In this document: positions 8,014 to 15,158 of the stretch, in pieces
Numbering within the stretch: position 1 is the stretch's first letter
How the letters are laid out: the number at the start of each line of letters is the position of its first letter
Origin: CAZHGD01 sp964531735
GTDB taxonomy: Bacteria; Armatimonadota; UBA10988
Length of the DNA: 24,452 nt
Reading direction: 5' to 3'
Assembly: GCA_964531735.1 (NCBI GenBank)
Contig: CAZHGD010000114.1
Location: 1 to 24,452, forward strand
The notes under the pieces: generated by a model
The model's input: only the letters and a program-made list of their open reading frames with translations
Told to the model about the DNA's origin: nothing
Databases searched by the model: none
Program-made: the position numbers and the translations under genes

Positions 8014-9229
8014 CACCGACCTGCCCGAGCGTCTGCAACTGGCCGGCTCCATCACCATCGCGGAGCTGACCAACGAGGTGCGGCTGTCGGCTGCCAAGCA
8101 GTCGGGCACGGAGCGGGTGGCCTTCACCGGCAGCGGCGACGGCTGCCCCGCCTGCGCCGCGCTGAACGGCAAGATCTTCCGGGTCACCAGCGCCGAGGTC
8201 AGCGTCTACAGCCCGCCGATCCACATCAACTGCTACCACTACTGGGCCGCCGTCGATGACGACGAAGTCGGTGCCGAGGACCTGTTCGACCCGAACGACC
8301 AGGTGCTGGTCGACCTGGTCCGCGAGCACGCGCACTTCGTAGTGGACGACACCAAATACGTGGAGCTCCGCGTGACGGCGCCGCCGGCCGGCCCGGACTT
8401 CACCTTCCGGCGCGGCAAGGCCGGCGAACGCGGCACCATCGAGTACCACCGCCCGACGCAGCGGCCGGCGGGCCTCGATCCCGGCGTGCGGGAGACGGGC
8501 GTGTTGGAGCCGGGTAAGGGGTGGGCGGCGGTGGACGAACGTCCGCCGCTGAACCGGCCGGCCAGTAACGAACCGATCCGTCGCTCCTTGACCGCCGAAC
8601 AACGAGCCCGCACGGCGGCCGTTGAGCAGCGCGCCAGCGAGCTTTGGCCCGACACGGCGATTGACCTGTCGAGTATGCATCCCGACGTGGCCGAGCGCGT
8701 CGTCAACGAGCTGGAGCGCCTGTCTGGCCAATGGCCGGAGGTGATGACCAACCTGGCCGAGCTACGGGCCGCCGACCTGCCCACCGCGTTCGGCTCCTGT
8801 GATGCCTCCGGAACGATCATCAAGATCAGCTCGCGAGGGTCCGCGGCAGCCGGCGAACTGGAGGCCGACCTGTTGGAGTCTGGGACAATAGGTGGCGAAC
8901 CACATGGGTTGGCCTGCATTGAGGGCACTGTTGCGGAGGAGTTCGGGCACGCGCTCTGCCAACAGGCGTTGAGCGGGTTCTCGACGCCGGAGGTGGTGCT
9001 CGCCACGGACCGGTGGATGGAGGCCCACCCCCAAGCCGCCGAACTCAGTAAGCGCGCGACCGCCCTCTACTCGAAGGCCGCGGCACCGGGCGAGACGTTC
9101 GCCATCGCGTTCGCCGCCCATGAGCATGTTCCCGCGGCCCAATGGCCGCCGACCTCCGGTTCCGCGACCAGCGTGGTCAGCGAACTTGGCGAATTTCTTG
9201 TGGAACTCAGGCGCCTGTTTGGGCGATAA
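8006..9229 (+). CDS. Mu F-like phage head morphogenesis domain fused to a zincin-like C-terminal extension
   Basis: Encodes 407 residues from ATG 8006, overlapping the previous frame by 8 bases. Residues 1-80 match the end of the phage Mu F/SPP1 gp7 head-morphogenesis domain: ELTNEVRLSAAKQSG, then CPAC (C47, C50) with LNG, and SPPIHINCYHYW (P70, P71, H73, C76). Residues 85-190 are a linker. The extension 190-407 contains TVAEEFGHAL (311-315 is EEFGH), which resembles HExxH of metallopeptidase toxins but with Glu replacing the first His, and later ETFAIAFAAHEH, like the third-ligand region of such domains. Phage F proteins with swapped C-terminal toxin domains are a known class (MuF polymorphic toxins). 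Composition drops in the extension: 35 of 60 bases are G or C at 8881-8940, against 47 of 60 at 7621-7680. Enzyme activity is doubtful given the missing His. Confidence 0.75.
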   Translation: MADTDLPERLQLAGSITIAELTNEVRLSAAKQSGTERVAFTGSGDGCPACAALNGKIFRVTSAEVSVYSPPIHINCYHYWAAVDDDEVGAEDLFDPNDQVLVDLVREHAHFVVDDTKYVELRVTAPPAGPDFTFRRGKAGERGTIEYHRPTQRPAGLDPGVRETGVLEPGKGWAAVDERPPLNRPASNEPIRRSLTAEQRARTAAVEQRASELWPDTAIDLSSMHPDVAERVVNELERLSGQWPEVMTNLAELRAADLPTAFGSCDASGTIIKISSRGSAAAGELEADLLESGTIGGEPHGLACIEGTVAEEFGHALCQQALSGFSTPEVVLATDRWMEAHPQAAELSKRATALYSKAAAPGETFAIAFAAHEHVPAAQWPPTSGSATSVVSELGEFLVELRRLFGR

Positions 9230-9252
9230 TGGTGGCAAGGAAGGTTGCTGGC

Positions 9253-9486
9253 ATGGAGCGACGCTGCGCGCCGATGTGCTGGATCTGTCGGCACTACGAC
9301 GATTCTGCCGGCGTCATGGCTTGCGCCGCCTTCCCTGAGGGCATCCCGCAGCCCATCATCGACTTCGAATTTGACCACCGCGAGCCGCACCCGGACGACA
9401 ACGGCGTCCAGTTCGAGCCGCTTCCTGACTGCACCTCGGCGAGGCTAGCCGCAATACTCCGCCCCTTCGAGCTGATGAAGTCGTAG
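9253..9486 (+). CDS. small Cys-rich protein, candidate partner of the F-like protein
   Basis: Encodes 77 residues. ATG 9253 is preferred because AAGGAAGG (9237-9244) sits eight bases before it; an alternative ATG at 9229 overlaps the preceding stop as TAATG and would add eight residues. The N-terminus holds C5, C9, C12 and C22 in MCWICRHY and MACAAFPEGIP, followed by DFEFDHREPHPDDNGVQFEP. I recall a family of small bacterial and prophage proteins with this Cys pair, AFP-GIP and DNG-x-F layout, of unknown function; four Cys could bind a metal. It sits directly between two phage head genes and right after the toxin-like extension, where an immunity gene would be expected. That role is inference. 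It is not a standard phage structural gene. Confidence 0.75.
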   Translation: MERRCAPMCWICRHYDDSAGVMACAAFPEGIPQPIIDFEFDHREPHPDDNGVQFEPLPDCTSARLAAILRPFELMKS

Positions 9487-9487
9487 C

Positions 9488-9928
9488 ATGCCTCCCGTCC
9501 CCGCCCAGCTCCGCTTCCGGGTCACCATCGACGGTGAGGCGCAGCTCTCGCGGCGCGTCTACGGCCTGATGGAGCGGCTGTCCGACCTCACCCCGCTGTG
9601 GACGAAGATCGTCGCCGACTGGAAGGCCACCCAAGCCAAGCTCTTCGCCGCCGAAGGCGCGTTCGAGGGCCAGGAGCGCTGGGCGCCGCTGTCCGAGCGC
9701 TATGCGCGTTGGAAGGCGCGGCACTACTCGGGCAGCACCCTCCTCATTCGCGACGGCCGGCTCTACCGCGCCACCACCAACCCCGAGGTGCAGATGGCGC
9801 CGACCAGCTTGACGCTGACCATCGACAACGCCTACGCCATCTACCACCAGAGCGGCCGCGCGCGCACCAGCCACTTGCCGCGCCGCGCCTTCGCCAGCCT
9901 GACCGCCGGCCAGAAGCGCCGTTGGTAA
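9488..9928 (+). CDS. Mu gpG-like phage virion morphogenesis / tail completion protein
   Basis: Encodes 146 residues, the usual length for this family, from ATG 9488, one base after the previous stop (TAG at 9484-9486). There is no Shine-Dalgarno site, so translation probably depends on coupling. The family pattern is clear: RWAPLSERYARWK, then STLLIRDGRLYRA, a short beta stretch, AYAIYHQSGR and the closing LPRRAFASL. In Mu the F head gene is followed by G, which belongs to this family, so the order F, small gene, G here preserves a Mu-like segment with one gene inserted. Downstream tail genes are missing: the next gene is a permease in host-like style. The frame is intact, which argues against long decay. 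Confidence 0.85.
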   Translation: MPPVPAQLRFRVTIDGEAQLSRRVYGLMERLSDLTPLWTKIVADWKATQAKLFAAEGAFEGQERWAPLSERYARWKARHYSGSTLLIRDGRLYRATTNPEVQMAPTSLTLTIDNAYAIYHQSGRARTSHLPRRAFASLTAGQKRRW

Positions 9929-9963
9929 GCGTTCTGCGCAGTCGCCTGGCGGTCGGCGAAGCC

Positions 9964-9991
9964 TTGACAGGCTCCGACGCTGTGCCAGACT
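9964..9991 (+). promoter_or_regulatory. possible promoter of the TauE-like gene
   Basis: A perfect TTGACA at 9964-9969 is followed, 16 bases on, by a weak -10 (CAGACT, 3 of 6). It would start transcription at or very near the ATG at 9998. As no ribosome site precedes that ATG, a leaderless or near-leaderless message is possible. Confidence 0.35.
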
Positions 9992-9997
9992 GCCTCC

Positions 9998-10777
9998 ATG
10001 ACCGATCCCGCTCTGTCTGGCCACTGGGGGGCCTATCTGCTGCCGTTTGCCATCCTCTTCCTGGCGGCGCTGGTGCAAGGCGTCACCGGGTTTGCCTTCG
10101 GTATCCTGTCGATGGCGGCACTGACACTGCTGTGGCAGCCGCAGCCGGCCAACGTGGTGGTCACCTTGCTGACCGTGTTCTCCACGCTGGGCACGCTGTA
10201 CAGTGTGCGCGAGGGCATGCGCTGGCTGCGGCTGCGGCCGCTGCTGGTGGGTATCGCGCTGGGCATGCCACTGGGCACGTGGGTCATGGTCTTTCCCGGC
10301 AGCGGGCAACCGCTGCGGCTCCTGGTGGCGGTGGCCTGCGTGCTGGTCGCCGTCCAGAACTGGCGGCCGCTGACCGAGGACGCGGCGAACCGTGGCACGC
10401 CGCGCTGGCTGGCCCTCGCCGCGGGGCTGGCGTCCGGCTTCTTCAGCGGCTCGGTCAGCTCCGGTGGCCCGCCCATCCTGTGGTACGTGTACCGCCAGCC
10501 CTGGAGCCGCGAAGAACTCAAGGCGACGTGTCTGGCCATCTTCTTCGTCGCCACGGCCTACAAGATCGTGTTCTGGCTGTCGCTGGGTCTGAGCGGTCTG
10601 GCCGCCAACCTGATCACCGCGTCGCGGCTGGGCATGGCGGCCTGCCTGCTGCCGGCGGTGGTGCTCGGCACGCTGGCGGGCGTGCGGCTGTTCAGCCTGG
10701 TCGACCGCGACCGGCTGCGCCGCCTGGTGTGCGTGCTGCTCCTGGTCATGGCCGCGGCGATTGTCGCCACGTTGTAG
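9998..10777 (+). CDS. TauE/SafE-family membrane permease
   Basis: Encodes 259 residues, the normal length of the family, with about eight hydrophobic spans. The first repeat shows LAALVQGVTGFAFGILS and the second ASGFFSGSVSSGGPPILWY, the paired Gly-rich segments typical of TauE/SafE proteins. Characterised relatives export sulfite or sulfoacetate, or move other small organic anions; the substrate here is unknown. It acts in the inner membrane. ATG 9998 has no Shine-Dalgarno site, but no alternative start fits. It stands alone between the phage fragment and the large secreted protein, 70 bases from the latter, so joint transcription with it is possible. Nothing ties it to the phage genes. Confidence 0.88.
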   Translation: MTDPALSGHWGAYLLPFAILFLAALVQGVTGFAFGILSMAALTLLWQPQPANVVVTLLTVFSTLGTLYSVREGMRWLRLRPLLVGIALGMPLGTWVMVFPGSGQPLRLLVAVACVLVAVQNWRPLTEDAANRGTPRWLALAAGLASGFFSGSVSSGGPPILWYVYRQPWSREELKATCLAIFFVATAYKIVFWLSLGLSGLAANLITASRLGMAACLLPAVVLGTLAGVRLFSLVDRDRLRRLVCVLLLVMAAAIVATL

Positions 10778-10847
10778 CGCGGCGCCCGAGCCGGCCACCA
10801 GGAGGGACCGCCCCACCCGCGCCGAAACCTGCGTCCAGGAGCCACTC

Positions 10848-13800
10848 ATGGTCGTCTGGCGCTGTGTGTTGTTGGTGCTGCTCGCCATCGCCGCCTCGGG
10901 TGCGGCCGAACCCGGGCTGATGGGCTACTGGCCGTTCGACGGTGACCTGACGGATGCGTCGCGGCACGGCCACGACGCCAAGGCCGCCAAGGCGCAGTTC
11001 GCCGCAGGGCAACAGGGCCAGTCGCTCGATCCGCAGACCCGTGGCGTGGAGGTGGCCGACCATGTCGACCTGCGCCTGGCCCCGGGACTGACCATCGACA
11101 CCTGGGCCTACTTCGACCGGCGGCCGAGCGGCTGTGAGGTCCTGGTCACCAAGGACAAGGAGTATCTGCTCCGCGTCGATCCGCCGCACGAGGGCGGGAT
11201 GTTCTCGTTCTTCGTGTACCTGGCCGGCTGGGAGCCGCGCGTGCACGGCCCGGTGCCCGAGCCCGGCCGGTGGTACCACCTGGTGGCCACTTGGGACGGC
11301 GTGCGCACCGCGCTGACGGTGAACGGCGAGACCAGCAGCACGAACCGGCCCGGTACCGCGGCGGGCACCAAGAACCCGCTACAGATCGGCCTCGGCGCGG
11401 CGCGAATGGACGACGTCCGGCTGCTCAACCCGGCGCTCGCGCGCTCCCGCGAGCTGACCGCCATCGCCGACCAGGTGCCGGCGACGCAGCGCACCGACCG
11501 CAAGGACTTCTTCGCCGCCAGCCGCGCGAGCTGGGTGACCACCAGCGGCGGCGCGATCGCGGGCCGAGAGCCCGACGTGCAGGCACGGCTGTCCGGCTCG
11601 GCGGCGGTGGTCCAGCCGGCGCTGAACGTCGACCTGACCGGCACGCGCTGGATATCGGCCGATGTCGACGCGCCCGGCGCCACCGTCGCCCACCTGCTCT
11701 ACCAGACCGACCAGGGCACCGGTGTGGTGGTGGTGCCGGTCTGGCCGCGCGGACGGACCATGCTGGCCGACATGTCGGGCGAGACGGCCTGGGCCGGGCG
11801 GCTCAAGCTGCTGGCCCTGGCCTTCCCCGACGGCCGCGAGCGCACGGTCAAGCTCGGCGGCGTCTGGATCGGCAACCGACCGCTGGGCAGCCCCTACCTC
11901 TACTTCCGCAACCTGTCGCCCGGCCGCGCGGCGCTGCGCGCCGGGCGCGAGGAGACCGTGCTGGCCACGGTGCGCAACCTGGGCGCGACCGCGTCGGCCA
12001 TCTCGGCGAAGATTGAGGCGCCGGCCGGCGTCGAGCTGCTCGACGGCGCGGCTCGGCAGCTCGGCGAACTGGACTACGAAGGGGTCCAGATGGCCAGTTG
12101 GCGGATCCGCGCGCCGCAGCCCGGCACCTACACCGTGCGCGTACGACTGGAGGCGCCCGGCGCGGTGCCGGCCGAGCAAGCGCTGCCGCTGACCATCACG
12201 CCGGCGCTGAACCTGCCGCGGGCCGACTACGTGCCGCCGCCGAAGCCGGTCAAGACCGACCTGCTGACGCTGATGCACTACTGCCCGTTGTGGAAAGAGG
12301 GCACGCACTACGGCTGGGGCAAGATCGAGCCCTGGCCCGAGCGCCGGCCGGCCATCGGCTGGTACGACGAGGGCACGCCCGAAGTGGCCGACTGGCACAT
12401 CAAGTACGCGCTCGAGCACGGCGTGCAGGGCTTCATCTACTGCTGGTACCGCGCCAACTATGAGCCGAAGATTAGCCTGCACATCGGCCACGCGCTCGAA
12501 GACGGCATGTTGCACGCGCGCTACCTGAACCAGTTCAAGTTCACCATCATGTGGGAGAACGGCTGCGCCTGCGGCGTCAAAGACCGCGCCGACCTGATGA
12601 ACAACGTCTTCCCCTACTGGATGCGCAACTACTTCAAGAACCCCTCGTACGTCAAGATCGACAACAAACCGCTGCTCTACATCTGGGTGCCGTCCATCGT
12701 CTCGCGCAACCTGGGCGACGAGGCGCAGGTCAAAGCCGCGTTCGACGAGATGCGCGCCGCCTGCCGCAAGGAAGGCTTCGACGGGCTCTACATCGTCGGC
12801 TGCGTGGCCGATGCCAACCGCGCCACGCTCGAGCGCATGGCGCGCGAGGGCTGGGACGCCAGTTCGGCCTATGGCGTCTCCGGGCCGACCACGGTGCCGC
12901 CGGGCCGCGATCCCGAAGGCGTGGCCGTGATCGACCACCGCACCACCCTCCTCGGCCAGGAGACCACCTGGAAGGCCAAGAAGGCCGTCGGCGCGCTGCC
13001 CGACATTCCGACCATCATGATGGGCTGGGACCCGCGGCCGTGGCACGGCGACCGCACCACCTCCTACCAGGGCCCGGCGCGGCCGGAGCACTACCGCGAG
13101 GCCTGTCGGCGCGCCCGGCAGTTGATCGAAGCGACGCCCGGCCACGGCCTCGACCGGCGCGTGGTGGTCTTCGACAACTGGAACGAGTTCGGCGAAGGCC
13201 ACTACCTGGAGCCCAACTCCGGCTTCGGCTTCTCCTTCCTCGACGCCATCCGTGAGGTGTTCAGCAAGGACACCGGCCCGCACCAGGACATCACGCCCGA
13301 GGACGTCGGCCTGCCGATGCCCGAACGGCGCTACCTGAAGCGGCGCGAGCTGCTCGGCGGCCTGCCCGACCGCCCGCGGAAGGTCGTCGACCACGTCATC
13401 GGCTGGTGGCGCTTCGACGACGTCGACGAACAGGTCAGTCCGGACTCGTCCGCGACCGGTCTGCACGGGCTGAAGACCGGCGTGGTCACGGCCCCGGGAC
13501 GCCGCGGCCGGGCGCTCCTCTGCCAGGGCGGCGACGTCAGCGTCGCCGCGCACAAGCTTCTCTGGCCGCAGGAGGGCCTGAGCCTCGAGCTCTGGGCCCG
13601 CACCGACGTGCCGAAGCAGTCGGACCGCTGGATGATCAACACCGTCGGCGCCTCGACCACCGGCTACCGGCTCGGCCTGTCTGACGGGCACCTGTCGTTC
13701 CAGATCCCGAAGACCGAGTGGAGCCATTATCTCAGCGCGCCGGCGCCACTGCCGTTGGGTCGCTGGGTCCACATCGTGGCCACCTACGACAACCGGACGA

Positions 13801-14003
13801 TGCGGCTGTATCAGGACGGCCAACTGGTGGCCTCGCGCGAACGCGGCGGCGCGGTCCGCGCCTCGAACAGCAACCTCTGCCTGGGCAGCTACGGCACGGG
13901 GCACCCGCGCGCGTTCTTCCAGGGCCTAATCGACGAGGTGCGCCTGCTGGACCGGGCGCTGAGCGCCGACGAGGTGGCGGCGCGCGCCAAGGCCGGCGAT
14001 TGA
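10848..14003 (+). CDS. secreted WbsX/GH99-like protein flanked by LamG-like domains
   Basis: Encodes 1051 residues. ATG 10848 follows AGGAG (10837-10841) by six bases and begins a signal peptide (MVVWRCVLLVLLAIAASGAA). Residues 22-200 are a LamG/concanavalin-like domain: LMGYWPFDGDLTDAS, then PGRWYHLVATWDG. A beta-rich region follows, with a CARDB/NEW3-like module (ETVLATVRNLGATASA). From about 458 to 800 lies a WbsX/GH99-like barrel: LLTLMHYCPLW, GVQGFIYCWYRANYEP, KPLLYIWVP and the late NWNEFGEGHYLEP (near 777), all characteristic. The final 200 residues form a second LamG domain (GWWRFDDVDEQ to LIDEVRLLDRALS). GH99 relatives are endo-acting mannosidases; WbsX-type proteins occur in polysaccharide clusters. 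Likely an extracytoplasmic glycan-binding hydrolase; the substrate is unknown. Confidence 0.85.
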   Translation: MVVWRCVLLVLLAIAASGAAEPGLMGYWPFDGDLTDASRHGHDAKAAKAQFAAGQQGQSLDPQTRGVEVADHVDLRLAPGLTIDTWAYFDRRPSGCEVLVTKDKEYLLRVDPPHEGGMFSFFVYLAGWEPRVHGPVPEPGRWYHLVATWDGVRTALTVNGETSSTNRPGTAAGTKNPLQIGLGAARMDDVRLLNPALARSRELTAIADQVPATQRTDRKDFFAASRASWVTTSGGAIAGREPDVQARLSGSAAVVQPALNVDLTGTRWISADVDAPGATVAHLLYQTDQGTGVVVVPVWPRGRTMLADMSGETAWAGRLKLLALAFPDGRERTVKLGGVWIGNRPLGSPYLYFRNLSPGRAALRAGREETVLATVRNLGATASAISAKIEAPAGVELLDGAARQLGELDYEGVQMASWRIRAPQPGTYTVRVRLEAPGAVPAEQALPLTITPALNLPRADYVPPPKPVKTDLLTLMHYCPLWKEGTHYGWGKIEPWPERRPAIGWYDEGTPEVADWHIKYALEHGVQGFIYCWYRANYEPKISLHIGHALEDGMLHARYLNQFKFTIMWENGCACGVKDRADLMNNVFPYWMRNYFKNPSYVKIDNKPLLYIWVPSIVSRNLGDEAQVKAAFDEMRAACRKEGFDGLYIVGCVADANRATLERMAREGWDASSAYGVSGPTTVPPGRDPEGVAVIDHRTTLLGQETTWKAKKAVGALPDIPTIMMGWDPRPWHGDRTTSYQGPARPEHYREACRRARQLIEATPGHGLDRRVVVFDNWNEFGEGHYLEPNSGFGFSFLDAIREVFSKDTGPHQDITPEDVGLPMPERRYLKRRELLGGLPDRPRKVVDHVIGWWRFDDVDEQVSPDSSATGLHGLKTGVVTAPGRRGRALLCQGGDVSVAAHKLLWPQEGLSLELWARTDVPKQSDRWMINTVGASTTGYRLGLSDGHLSFQIPKTEWSHYLSAPAPLPLGRWVHIVATYDNRTMRLYQDGQLVASRERGGAVRASNSNLCLGSYGTGHPRAFFQGLIDEVRLLDRALSADEVAARAKAGD

Positions 14004-14016
14004 GCCACCCCGGAAT

Positions 14017-14053
14017 CACGCGGCCCGGCGCTTCACTCGCGCCGGGCCGCGTG
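14017..14053 (+). terminator. hairpin between the GH99-like gene and mreB
   Basis: A perfect 15-base-pair stem (14017-14031 with 14039-14053, seven-base loop TTCACTC) begins 13 bases after the stop codon. No T-run follows, but the strength and position suit termination. Its loop also supplies the -35 of the mreB promoter described separately. Confidence 0.65.
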
Positions 14054-14060
14054 GTAGAAT
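14032..14060 (+). promoter_or_regulatory. predicted mreB promoter
   Basis: TTCACT (14032-14037) and TAGAAT (14055-14060) are spaced by 17 bases and match the sigma-70-type consensus at 4 and 5 of 6 positions. Transcription would start near 14067, giving a leader of about 55 bases. The -35 lies inside the loop of the preceding hairpin, so terminator and promoter overlap. Confidence 0.55.
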
Positions 14061-14085
14061 GGGCGCCGTAGTGCGGTAGGACTCT

Positions 14086-14106
14086 GCCGGTGGGGTCGCG
14101 ACCGGC
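14086..14106 (+). promoter_or_regulatory. leader hairpin next to the mreB ribosome site
   Basis: GCCGGT (14086-14091) pairs with ACCGGC (14101-14106), and the Shine-Dalgarno GGGAG (14107-14111) follows directly. The stem does not cover the site but could position or modulate it. A six-pair stem in GC-rich DNA may also be chance. Confidence 0.25.
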
Positions 14107-14121
14107 GGGAGTGATGCGGCC

Positions 14122-15141
14122 ATGTTCAATCGGGACCTCGGGATCGACCTCGGCACGGCCAACGTTCTCGTCTACGTGCGCCGCAAGGGGATCGTGCTGC
14201 GCGAGCCCAGCGTGGTCGCTGTGCAGCGCAAGACCAACCGCATTCTGGCCGTCGGCAGCGAGGCGCAGAAGATGCTCGGGCGCACGCCCGGCGACATCGT
14301 GGCGATGCGGCCGATGCGCGGTGGGGTCATCGCCGATTACTCGGTCACCAAGGACATGCTGCGCTACTTCATCTCGCGCATCTGCGGCCGGCGACCGTTC
14401 CTGAAGCCCACGCTGGTGGTCTGCGTGCCGACCGGCGGCACCAGCGTCGAGCGTCGCAGTGTGCTCGAAGCCGCTTACGAAGCCGGCGCGCGCCGCGCCA
14501 TCCTGATCGACGAGCCGTTGGCGGCGGCAATTGGCGCTGGTCTGCCCATCCAGGATGCCGGCGGCAACATGGTGGTCGACATCGGCGGCGGCACCACCGA
14601 CGTGGCGGTCATCTCGCTGGGCAGCATGGTGGTGGCCGACAGCGTGCGCATCGCCGGCAACCGCATGGACGAGTGCATCACGCGCCACATCAAGCGCGAC
14701 TACAACCTGATGATTGGCGAGCGCAGCGCCGAGGAGATCAAGATCAGGGTCGGCTCGGCCTACGCGCGCGAGCCCGAAAACGAGATTGAGGTGCGCGGGC
14801 GGGACCTGGTCGCCGGGCTGCCGAAGACCATCACCGTCTCGAGCAAGGAGATCCGCGAGGCCTTGCGCGAGCCGGTCACGGCCATCGTCGACCGCGTCAA
14901 GCACGTGCTGGAGCAGACGCCGCCCGAGTTGGCCTCGGACATCATCGAGCGCGGCATCACGCTCACCGGCGGCGGCGCCATTCTGCGGGGGCTGGACACG
15001 CTGATCGCCGAGCAGACGGGCATCCCGACGCGGATCGCCGATGACCCGCTCAGTTGCGTGGCCACCGGCACCGGCATGGTGCTGAACGAACTGAGCAACC
15101 TCACCCGCAAGGGCGTCGTGTCGACGTTGGGGCGGTTCTGA
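14122..15141 (+). CDS. mreB: rod-shape protein MreB
   Basis: Encodes 339 residues, standard for MreB, from ATG 14122 with GGGAG ten bases upstream. The actin-fold ATPase motifs are present: IDLGTANVLVYV at residues 8-19 (phosphate 1), VVDIGGGTTDVAVIS near 152 (phosphate 2), and ITLTGGGAILRGL near 275 (adenosine motif). The phrase CVPTGGTSVERRSV is slightly unusual; most relatives read PTG-VT-VE-RAV there. MreB forms membrane-associated filaments that guide lateral cell-wall synthesis. No mreC or mreD follows; instead a secreted beta-propeller protein begins 17 bases after the stop. The gene has its own predicted promoter. A second MreB/Mbl paralogue elsewhere in the genome is possible. Confidence 0.97.
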   Translation: MFNRDLGIDLGTANVLVYVRRKGIVLREPSVVAVQRKTNRILAVGSEAQKMLGRTPGDIVAMRPMRGGVIADYSVTKDMLRYFISRICGRRPFLKPTLVVCVPTGGTSVERRSVLEAAYEAGARRAILIDEPLAAAIGAGLPIQDAGGNMVVDIGGGTTDVAVISLGSMVVADSVRIAGNRMDECITRHIKRDYNLMIGERSAEEIKIRVGSAYAREPENEIEVRGRDLVAGLPKTITVSSKEIREALREPVTAIVDRVKHVLEQTPPELASDIIERGITLTGGGAILRGLDTLIAEQTGIPTRIADDPLSCVATGTGMVLNELSNLTRKGVVSTLGRF

Positions 15142-15158
15142 CCGCCGGAGCGGTCATC

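Noticed and set aside
11379..13904. 841-codon minus-strand open frame opposite the GH99-like gene
   Set aside because: Composition is shadow-like (HAVGH, GRRG runs), there is no start signal, and the plus-strand protein has clear domains throughout.
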